NCBI GenBank assembly: GCA_027492415.1
Contig: JAPUEV010000287.1
Span: 1 to 7,461, forward strand
Reading direction: 5' to 3'
DNA: 7,461 nt
Source of the DNA: Ignavibacteria bacterium
GTDB lineage: Bacteria; Bacteroidota; Ignavibacteria; Tepidaquicellales; OLB5
Shown here piece after piece: positions 1 to 5,570 of the stretch (within the stretch, counting starts at the first letter, position 1; every line of letters begins with the position of its first letter). Below the pieces are notes generated by a model. It saw only the letters and a program-made list of their open reading frames with translations, was not told the DNA's origin and made no database searches. The position numbers were made by a program, and so were the translations under genes.

Positions 1-2
1 GC

Positions 3-284
3 AAAACAGCATACCGTTCTTTAAGCGAGCTGCCGGAAGTTCCCGAAGCAGCAATTCTTGTTATACCGCCTGAAGAAACAGAACACGTTATAGATGATAT
101 TATTTCTGCGGGAATAAAGAACGTTTGGTTCCAGCAGGGATCCGTTAGCGAAAAAGCCGTGCGCTATTGCGAGGTAAACGGTATTAACGTAATAAAGGAT
201 GAATGTATTTTAATGTTCGTCCGCCATGCGGGCTTCCCGCACAACCTGCATAAATGGGTGTGGTCGCTTGGAGCCGTGAGGTAA
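3..284 (+). CDS. CoA-binding domain protein (YccU-like), 5'-truncated
   Basis: The reading frame is open from the left edge and ends in TAA at 282-284, giving 93 visible residues. The protein reads KTAYRSLSELPEVPEAA near the edge, then GIKNVWFQQGSVSEKA, GINVIKDECILMF and a C-terminal tail FPHNLHKWVW. This is the second half of a small Rossmann-fold CoA-binding protein (CoA_binding_2 / YccU type). Such proteins are usually about 120-140 residues, so roughly the first 40 residues, including the glycine-rich nucleotide loop, lie outside the window. Members bind CoA in vitro or by homology, but their cellular role is not settled. The gene converges on the minus-strand hydrolase gene, and the hairpin array between them probably serves both 3' ends. 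The family call is solid. The function is not. Confidence 0.85.
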   Translation, partial: KTAYRSLSELPEVPEAAILVIPPEETEHVIDDIISAGIKNVWFQQGSVSEKAVRYCEVNGINVIKDECILMFVRHAGFPHNLHKWVWSLGAVR

Positions 285-347
285 AGTATACTAAGGGCGA
301 GATGAGCTGATTGCAAAACGGTTAAACGTTTCTTACCTTCTTACATT

Positions 348-515
348 CGACTCCTACGGAGCCGGATTATTTTATCGTTTTCATTTCTATAAACATCAGA
401 CTCCTGACGGAGTCTGTAATTAACAATTACAAAGCCAATGGGTTGACCGCAGAGCGGTCACACATTTATAACCAGTTTTACCTGTTAAACATTGACTCTA
501 GCGGGGTCACACATG
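348..515. repeat. Array of four short hairpins at ~48-nt spacing
   Basis: Four palindromes lie between two convergent genes. H1 is 348-364 (CGACTCC, loop TAC, GGAGCCG; one mismatch). H2 is 397-416 (CAGACTCC, loop TGAC, GGAGTCTG; perfect 8 bp). H3 is 444-460 (TGACCGC, loop AGA, GCGGTCA; perfect 7 bp). H4 is 493-509 (TGACTCT, loop AGC, GGGGTCA; 7 bp with two G:T pairs). The starts are 49, 47 and 49 nt apart, and the stems are separated by AT-rich linkers of 27-32 nt. H3 and H4 are both followed by CACAC. The rest of 285-523 shows no open frame or RNA gene. The hairpins may act as bidirectional 3'-end structures or terminators, but they lack a clear T-run. They could equally be a mobile palindromic repeat family. 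Confidence 0.8.
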
Positions 516-523
516 GTTTTACT

Positions 524-1762
524 TCACCTTAAAAACTCACTTGCCATATCCATAATTTTTATAAATGCTTTATCTGTTTCGGGGGAGTGTTTTTCTGCGA
601 GTGAAAACGGATTTACGTGTGAATACGGGTACGGGAAATCTTCTATCGCAACATTGATCTTTATATCACGCATCTCGCCCTGCAGCGTGTTCATAACCTC
701 TACCGGCGGGATCACATCATCCTGTCTTAGGGCAACGGCATGAATCCTGCCTGAAATTTCACGCAGCCTTGCTTCGCGCGGTGATTTGTGGTGATGGTAA
801 AGCAGCATGGATTTAAAATAGCCCTCCTCGGGATGCTCTGCGCCAAGGTAATGCTGCAGCCTGGTGTTGCCTTTAAAATCATTGTTCATAAGCTCAAGAT
901 AATAGCCTGAAACCGCCGATGCTGCCTTTGCGTCCATAATATATTTAGAGATCGGGTACATTCTGTCTAAAGTAGGCCCGCCGCAGAATGCAAAGAGCTT
1001 TGAATTGTTCAGCAATCCCCCGCACCCGGCCATAAGCAGTATCGCAGAAAAATATGCGCCTATTGAATAGCCGAAAATATCCGCAGCGGTATCCGCTGCA
1101 AAACCCGCTATATTACCCTGTTTCAGTTCATGCAGAAAAAAAGATACATCAATGTAACTTTGTAAGCCTGACCAAAAAAAGCGCTGCGGGTTTGCCTCAA
1201 GCCGTGAGCTTATGGCAGCATTCACAAACGATGTGTGACTGTTAAGAAGATCGGTATGCGCGCGCTCTTTGGCTGCGGCATTCATGTTTGCGGCTATTGA
1301 CCATTCTTTAGGCGCACGGTCCATATGGAATGCCAGCGGGAATAATATAACCGGCCGGCCTGTATTCTTAAGCAGGCGGTAAGCCCATGGCAGGTATTTA
1401 TCCCATTTCTTTTCGTTTAACCCGTGAAATAATATTATCGCGCTTTTTGATTCCCGTGCAGTGTTTTCGTCAATAATTATATAATCAAACTCTTTATTGC
1501 ATTTAAAATCGCTGTCATGTATCTCAAGTATCGATCTTTCTTCCTTCTCATAGTTAAGGTGTTCAGTATTATCAGCCTCAAAAATTTTGTTATGTTCGCG
1601 GCATTTATAGCTATTCAGTCCGGGTAATACTGCAGCGCCTTTGGAGTGAAATTTATTCCGCGTTATTTTTACTTCCAGCTCGGGGATATTGATTTCCCTT
1701 TCTGCTGAAGCAAAATGTTGTTTTAGAAGATTGTATAATTCAAGGTAAGGTAAATGTTTCAT
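524..1762 (-). CDS. Alpha/beta-hydrolase-fold protein of unknown substrate
   Basis: The 412-residue protein has alpha/beta-hydrolase landmarks in the expected order. A strand ending in IILFHG (109-114) matches the oxyanion-hole HG. The nucleophile elbow is GYSIGAY (231-237) with Ser233. A late strand and loop give LRQDDVIPP (345-353), where Asp348 or Asp349 is the likely acid. YSHVNPF (380-386) supplies His382. It may be one of the large uncharacterised Bacteroidota hydrolase-like families; I cannot name the substrate. There is no signal peptide, so it is probably cytoplasmic. About 100 residues precede the hydrolase core and have no recognised domain. The ATG start follows an A/C-rich leader (CAAACAAACAAAC) with no Shine-Dalgarno. 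The gene lies 128 bp after recN, separated by a composite repeat that may terminate recN transcription, so it may have its own promoter. Confidence 0.75.
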   Translation of the reverse strand: MKHLPYLELYNLLKQHFASAEREINIPELEVKITRNKFHSKGAAVLPGLNSYKCREHNKIFEADNTEHLNYEKEERSILEIHDSDFKCNKEFDYIIIDENTARESKSAIILFHGLNEKKWDKYLPWAYRLLKNTGRPVILFPLAFHMDRAPKEWSIAANMNAAAKERAHTDLLNSHTSFVNAAISSRLEANPQRFFWSGLQSYIDVSFFLHELKQGNIAGFAADTAADIFGYSIGAYFSAILLMAGCGGLLNNSKLFAFCGGPTLDRMYPISKYIMDAKAASAVSGYYLELMNNDFKGNTRLQHYLGAEHPEEGYFKSMLLYHHHKSPREARLREISGRIHAVALRQDDVIPPVEVMNTLQGEMRDIKINVAIEDFPYPYSHVNPFSLAEKHSPETDKAFIKIMDMASEFLR

Positions 1763-1795
1763 GTTTGTTTGTTTTGATTCTGAAAAATTATCTTT

Positions 1796-1801
1796 ATTAT
1801 A
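1796..1801 (-). promoter_or_regulatory. Possible -10 element of the hydrolase gene
   Basis: On the minus strand a TATAAT hexamer ends 33 nt before the hydrolase ATG, immediately after the repeat element. No convincing -35 hexamer is seen at 16-18 bp. FCB-group sigma factors often use a different -7/-33 consensus. This is a weak suggestion based on one hexamer in AT-rich sequence. Confidence 0.25.
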
Positions 1802-1805
1802 AAAC

Positions 1806-1867
1806 GCTCCCCTCCTTCAAGAAATCACGAAGTGATTTCGCAGTCCCGCCTTGGCGGGATCAAGGAG
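1806..1867. repeat. Composite palindromic repeat between recN and the hydrolase gene
   Basis: An outer stem CTCCTT (1812-1817) with AAGGAG (1862-1867) encloses two perfect hairpins. One is GAAATCAC, loop GAA, GTGATTTC (1821-1839). The other is TCCCGCC, TT, GGCGGGA (1844-1859). The whole can fold as a three-way junction. Its first 12 bases (GCTCCCCTCCTT) are identical to 6856-6867. Read on the minus strand it lies 23 nt after the recN stop and is followed by GAGCG and TTTTATAAT, so it may act as a recN terminator as well as being a repeat. Confidence 0.8.
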
Positions 1868-1890
1868 TAGAATTTGTAATACTATTTATC

Positions 1891-3615
1891 TTATTCAGAC
1901 ATCAATTCCTTTGCGCTCTTAATGCTTGCATCGGTAACCTTCTCGCCGCTTAACAGCTTTGCCACTTCAATAACTTTTTCGTTTTTATCCAGTGGGCGTA
2001 TTTTGGTAATTGTGGAGTTACCCTCCGTCTCCTTTTCAACAAGCAGGTGTTCATCCGCCAGCGCTGCTATTTGTGCTAAATGAGTAATTGCTATTACCTG
2101 GCGGTAACCGGAGAGCCCCTTCATCACCCTGCCGACTTTCTGCGCTATCCTGCCGCTGATACCGGTATCTATCTCATCAAACACCAGGATATCTACCTTA
2201 TCAGCGCCTGCAAGCACTGATTTCACCGCAAGCATAATTCTGGATACTTCCCCGCCGGATGCCGTTTTTCGCAGAGATGAGAACTCATCACCCTTATTTA
2301 TCTTAACCATAAACTCAACATCATCATACCCGTTTTTATTGAGGACATTACCTGAGTTTTGTTCCCCTCCCCTTCGGGGAGGGGCTAGGGGTGGGGTCGT
2401 TATATCAACCTTAAACTCCGCATTCTCAAATCCAACTTCTTTTAAAATCTTAACAACTTCGGTTTCAAGCTGCTTTGATTTTTCTTTTCTTACCTTTGAT
2501 ATTTCGCCAGCTTTCTTCAGCAGCTCGGTTTTTAATGAAGAAATTTCTTTCTGTAAATTATTTATTGTCTCATCAAAATTATCCACAAGGCTCAGATCTT
2601 TTTCAAGATTATCTTTCAGCTTTATAACTTCCTCTATCGAGCCGCCGTATTTTTTCTTTAAGAACTGCAGCTTATATAAACGCTCGCGTATTTCCTCAAC
2701 CCGGGCGGGATCAAAGCTCAGGTTATCCAGCAATGAGCCCAGCAGCCTGCTTGCTTCCCTTAGCGCAGTGGTTGATTCGCTTACATCACCCAGTATTTTC
2801 TGGATATCGGTGTTATACTCCCCTATTTTGCCCAGCTCTTTTTCAACGATCTTTATTTTTTCAAGCACGCTGCCTTCATCATCATAAAGATTTGCATAAG
2901 CCAGGGTCAGTGATTCCCTGATGCTTTCAATATTCTCCCCTGTCTTCAGCTCATTTTCAAGCTCGTCATCTTCACCGGCTAAGGGGTCCGTTTCAAGTAT
3001 TTCCTTCAGCTGAAAATCTATAAAGCTTCGTTTTGAATCAAGCTCGCTTTTTTTCTGGTTTATCTCATCAAATTCATTCTGTTTTATTAACAGGTGTTCA
3101 TAACCCTGTTTATAACTTTCAAGCTTATCCTCAAATTTCTTACCTTCTTTTTTTACCAGGTATGAATCAACCAGCTCAATATGCACTTCCTTTTTTAATA
3201 AAGACTGGTGTTCATTCTGCGAGTGAATATCAATTATCACCTCGCCTATTTCCTTAAGCTCATTGGTACCAACCGGTGTATCATTAATAAAACATCTGCT
3301 GTATGCCTTGGTATATAATTCACGCCTTATTATCAGGTTATCACCAATTGATTCAATTTCATGCTCATTCAGAATTTTACCAATCATCCCTTTATTATCT
3401 TTAGAAATGCTCACAATTCCTTCAATTATCATCTTATCCTTATTTTTACTGATAATGGCATAATCAGCCCTGCCGCCCAGTAATAAATTAAGTGCGTTTA
3501 TAAGTATCGATTTACCCGCACCGGTCTCACCGGTAATTATGTTAAATCCCTTTGAAAGATCAATTTCAATGTTCTTTAACAGCAGGTAATTTTTTATTGT
3601 GAGTTTTTCTAACAT
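1891..3615 (-). CDS. recN: DNA repair protein RecN
   Basis: RecN is an SMC-like ATPase that acts at DNA double-strand breaks in recombinational repair. The 574-residue protein has the full family layout. The N-terminal head has Walker A GETGAGKS (29-36) and the RecN-typical block IDIHSQNEHQSLL (128-140). A long charged coiled-coil region spans about 150-390. The C-terminal head has the signature ASGGE (452-456), Walker B ILVFDEIDTGISG (476-488) and THLAQIAALAD (511-521). Length is close to the family's usual ~550-570, and the excess is explained by an in-frame repeat-encoded insert at about 406-420. The start is ATG at 3615. The expected ribosome-binding region is occupied by a palindromic repeat, with AGGG a few bases before ATG as the only SD-like sequence. 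It follows dnaA by 380 bp and the dnaA terminator, so it is probably transcribed separately. Confidence 0.96.
   Translation of the reverse strand: MLEKLTIKNYLLLKNIEIDLSKGFNIITGETGAGKSILINALNLLLGGRADYAIISKNKDKMIIEGIVSISKDNKGMIGKILNEHEIESIGDNLIIRRELYTKAYSRCFINDTPVGTNELKEIGEVIIDIHSQNEHQSLLKKEVHIELVDSYLVKKEGKKFEDKLESYKQGYEHLLIKQNEFDEINQKKSELDSKRSFIDFQLKEILETDPLAGEDDELENELKTGENIESIRESLTLAYANLYDDEGSVLEKIKIVEKELGKIGEYNTDIQKILGDVSESTTALREASRLLGSLLDNLSFDPARVEEIRERLYKLQFLKKKYGGSIEEVIKLKDNLEKDLSLVDNFDETINNLQKEISSLKTELLKKAGEISKVRKEKSKQLETEVVKILKEVGFENAEFKVDITTPPLAPPRRGGEQNSGNVLNKNGYDDVEFMVKINKGDEFSSLRKTASGGEVSRIMLAVKSVLAGADKVDILVFDEIDTGISGRIAQKVGRVMKGLSGYRQVIAITHLAQIAALADEHLLVEKETEGNSTITKIRPLDKNEKVIEVAKLLSGEKVTDASIKSAKELMSE
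2363..2396. repeat. C-rich palindromic repeat inserted in frame inside recN
   Basis: A perfect 9-bp inverted repeat, CCCCTCCCC (2364-2372) and GGGGAGGGG (2376-2384) with loop TTC, is followed by CTAGGGGTGGGG. On the recN strand it encodes the peptide TPPLAPPRRGGE, which is low complexity and unlike RecN sequence. It sits between the conserved segments FKVDI and GYDDVEF. Its C-rich half resembles the intergenic elements at 1806 and 6856. The frame is preserved through it. Confidence 0.85.
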
Positions 3616-3617
3616 GA

Positions 3618-3653
3618 ACCCTGAGTGAAACGAAGGGTCTCATCAATAGACCC
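3618..3653. repeat. Two overlapping alternative hairpins in the recN leader
   Basis: The first hairpin is ACCCT (3618-3622) with AGGGT (3634-3638) around an 11-nt loop. The second is GGGTCT (3635-3640) with AGACCC (3648-3653) around a 7-nt loop. Both use bases 3635-3638, so they cannot form together. The element ends two bases before the recN start codon. The first hairpin resembles the widespread CCCT...GAAGGG palindromic repeats of many bacteria, so it may simply be a repeat insertion. An attenuator or translation-control role is only inferred. Confidence 0.6.
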
Positions 3654-3717
3654 GTTAATTTTAAAAATAAATATAAATCCTAATTTTATTACTTAAAATA
3701 ATTTAATTACGAATGAG

Positions 3718-3738
3718 ATGCTTCACTTCGTTCAGCAT
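3718..3738. repeat. 21-bp palindromic repeat, relative of the recN leader repeat
   Basis: ATGCT (3718-3722) pairs with AGCAT (3734-3738) around the 11-nt loop TCACTTCGTTC. It has the same 5-11-5 architecture as 3618-3638 on the opposite strand (loop TCGTTTCACTC). The stem bases differ at several positions but remain complementary, as expected for two members of one palindromic family. Confidence 0.6.
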
Positions 3739-3754
3739 TTATTTGCTACACTAC

Positions 3755-3811
3755 TATACTTAATCTTTATTATATAAAAAAGAAAAGATGTAGTAGTAGT
3801 ACTGTGTATAA
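3755..3811 (-). other. oriC: Candidate oriC unwinding module: DnaA box, DnaA-trio run, AT-rich DUE
   Basis: Read on the minus strand, TTATACACA (3811-3803) is a perfect match to the DnaA-box consensus TTATNCACA. It is followed immediately by GTACTACTACTACATC (3802-3787), a CTA/TAC trinucleotide run whose complement reads 3'-GAT-5' repeats, the DnaA-trio motif known from Bacillus subtilis. Next comes a nearly GC-free stretch with TTTTTTATATAAT (to about 3755), a suitable DNA unwinding element. The order and polarity match the basal unwinding module in that system. No GC-rich cluster separates box and trio here, and only one perfect box is present, so this remains a candidate. The rest of 3616-3995 is AT-rich and non-coding; it holds two TTGTTAACAT motifs, the dnaA terminator and the recN leader repeats. 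Confidence 0.55.
3803..3811 (-). promoter_or_regulatory. DnaA box TTATACACA
   Basis: The minus strand reads TTATACACA, an exact match to TTATNCACA. It lies in the intergenic region downstream of dnaA, next to the trinucleotide run. Confidence 0.6.
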
Positions 3812-3872
3812 GTACAAATTTAACGGTTTATGTTTAAAAATAGAATATAAATAAAACAAATGATGCAGAATA

Positions 3873-3913
3873 TTGTTAACATCTTTGTTGAATACATGCC
3901 GGGTTGTTAACAT
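3873..3913 (+). repeat. Two TTGTTAACAT motifs 31 bp apart
   Basis: The 10-mer TTGTTAACAT occurs at 3873-3882 and 3904-3913, about three helical turns apart, and again upstream of dnaA at 5738-5747. It differs from the DnaA-box consensus TTATNCACA at two positions. It could be a weak DnaA site or a site for another origin protein. The core GTTAAC is palindromic. Confidence 0.45.
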
Positions 3914-3929
3914 TCCATGCGCGTATATT

Positions 3930-3967
3930 ATAAAAAACAAAAGCTATCCGTTTAATGTGGATAGCTT
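3930..3967 (-). terminator. Intrinsic terminator of dnaA
   Basis: On the minus strand, AAGCTATCC, a 9-nt loop and GGATAGCTT form a perfect 9-bp stem (3967-3959 with 3949-3941). A T-rich tract TTGTTTTTTAT follows. It lies 28 nt after the dnaA stop codon. One stem arm with part of the loop contains CTATCCACA (3964-3956), a DnaA box with one mismatch. Confidence 0.8.
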
Positions 3968-3995
3968 GATATAAATTTATGATGTATCAACAATT

Positions 3996-5570
3996 CTATG
4001 TTAATAACATCTCCTTGATTTGCTCGAGTTTATCTTTGAACGAGTGATCTTTGTTAATAACTTCTTCAATGCATTTGCAGGCGTGAATTACCGTTGCATG
4101 GTTCCTTCCTCCAAAATGCGCGCCAATAGTCTGCAGTGATGAGGATGTCAATTCCTTGCTTAAATACATTGCCGTGTGGCGTGCGTGAACTATTTCCTGC
4201 TGTTTTGATTTAAGCCTGAGCAGTGATTCATCAATATTAAAATATTTTGATACCGATGCTATTATCACGCTGATATCAATATTCTGCTTGCGGTTCTTTA
4301 TACCGCCAAACTTTAAAACACTGCGCTTTGCCATATCAATGTTGATAGGGGAGCGGGTGAGCTCAGCATCAAACAGCAAGCTCTTTAAACATCCTTCAAG
4401 TGAACGGATATTATCTTTTATGTTCAGAGCTATGAACTCAAGTACTTCGTAGGGAACCTCAAAACCCTCTTTTTCACACTTCTTGTTTAAAATTGCAATT
4501 CTTGTTTCAAGGTCAGGCGCCTGGATATCCACCGTCAGACCCCACTGGAAGCGGGTTATAAGGCGCTCTTCAAGGCCTTCAAGCTGGTGAGGCGGCTTAT
4601 CGCATGAAAGAACTATCTGTTTTTTGAGCTGGTATAAAGAATTGAATATCTGGAAGAATGAATCCTGTGTGCTTTCCTTGCCTTCCAAAAACTGAATATC
4701 ATCAACTATCAGCATATCAAGCGATTTATAGAACCTTTCAAACTCATGCGCCTTGTTCATGCGGATGCTCTGAATAAAATTCGTGGTAAAATCCGGACCC
4801 GAAAGATACATAACCTTCATCTGCGGATTTGCCGCTTTAATATGATTACCAATTGCCTGCATTAAATGTGTTTTACCAAGACCAACTCCGCCATACAGCA
4901 TTAAAGGATTATACTGAGCGCCCGGCTTGTTTGCAATTGATATTGCCGCAGCCGTTGCGAACTCATTGTTCTTTCCTTTAACAAAATTCTCGAAAGTATA
5001 TTCAGGATTCAGAAAACATTTCTGTGAAAGGGCAGGATCAGTTTCCTGAAAATTGTTTTGCTGCTGCTGGTTTAAGCCTGGCCTGTAAAAATTTGGATCA
5101 AAAGTATTCTGCTCTGTACCTGCTTTTGTTGTGTTTGTATTATCATGTGGGGGAGTCTCAAGAAGCTCAGGCTCCTGTGAAAATGTTGTGCGAGGGTCAA
5201 TTACATATATGATCTTCGCTGTATCGCCTAAAATAGATCTTATTGCACGAATGACTATATCGCCGAACCGTGAAATTATCATTTCGTAATAATCCTGGCT
5301 GGGAACCGAAATTGTTAAAACGCTGCCTTCCAGCGATTTCGGCTTTATCGGCTTGAACCATGTGTTGAGCTTAAGCTCAGATACATTCAGCTTAACAATA
5401 TCCATAAAACGCGTCCATGTATTGAAAGCTTCCTGCTGGTTTTTATCTGTTAACTGTTCAGGTGTTAATAAAACGCTGCCCGAAAGAAGTTCGTCATTTT
5501 TATTTAATACGGTATCGCCGGATGGATTTAAGTAGGTATCTTCGTTCTGTTTTAATTCGTGTCCGTTCAA
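3996..5570 (-). CDS. dnaA: Chromosomal replication initiator protein DnaA
   Basis: DnaA binds DnaA boxes at oriC, forms an ATP-dependent filament and opens the duplex. The 524-residue protein has all four domains. Domain I runs about 47-125 (FNTWTRF... LNTWFKPIKP). A Gln/Asn-rich linker covers about 126-185. The AAA+ domain III carries Walker A GGVGLGKTH (227-235), Walker B LIVDDIQF (287-294), box VII EERLITRF with Arg336 and Arg340, and sensor II DNIRSLEG (386-393). Domain IV has the signature RHTAMYLSKELT and GGRNHATVIHACK (487-499). It is longer than the usual ~450 because of an N-terminal extension of about 45 residues and a long linker. The start is TTG at 5570: an in-frame stop lies three codons upstream, and no ATG or GTG occurs before residue 56, inside domain I. 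A TATAAT on the minus strand (5647-5642) is a possible -10. Origin-like sequences flank the gene on both sides. Confidence 0.98.
   Translation of the reverse strand: MNGHELKQNEDTYLNPSGDTVLNKNDELLSGSVLLTPEQLTDKNQQEAFNTWTRFMDIVKLNVSELKLNTWFKPIKPKSLEGSVLTISVPSQDYYEMIISRFGDIVIRAIRSILGDTAKIIYVIDPRTTFSQEPELLETPPHDNTNTTKAGTEQNTFDPNFYRPGLNQQQQNNFQETDPALSQKCFLNPEYTFENFVKGKNNEFATAAAISIANKPGAQYNPLMLYGGVGLGKTHLMQAIGNHIKAANPQMKVMYLSGPDFTTNFIQSIRMNKAHEFERFYKSLDMLIVDDIQFLEGKESTQDSFFQIFNSLYQLKKQIVLSCDKPPHQLEGLEERLITRFQWGLTVDIQAPDLETRIAILNKKCEKEGFEVPYEVLEFIALNIKDNIRSLEGCLKSLLFDAELTRSPINIDMAKRSVLKFGGIKNRKQNIDISVIIASVSKYFNIDESLLRLKSKQQEIVHARHTAMYLSKELTSSSLQTIGAHFGGRNHATVIHACKCIEEVINKDHSFKDKLEQIKEMLLT

Noticed and set aside
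348..509. CRISPR array
   Set aside because: The hairpin units differ in sequence, are only 17-20 nt, and no cas gene is in the window.
615..630. TGTGAATAC near 618 as a DnaA box
   Set aside because: It is a one-mismatch match inside the hydrolase coding sequence, far from other boxes, and likely by chance.
2339..2887. A 182-residue plus-strand open frame
   Set aside because: It lies entirely antisense to recN, is Ser/Phe/Leu-rich as expected of a reverse-complement reading, and has no recognisable domain.
3750..3797. Long imperfect hairpin (ACTACTA with TAGTAGT, ATCTTT with AAAGAT) as a terminator or structured RNA
   Set aside because: It is all A/T-rich with unequal internal loops. The trinucleotide run is better explained as a DnaA-trio next to a DnaA box.
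5403..5405. ATG at residue 56 as the dnaA start
   Set aside because: It would remove the first part of domain I (AFNTWTRF), which is conserved and clearly coding.
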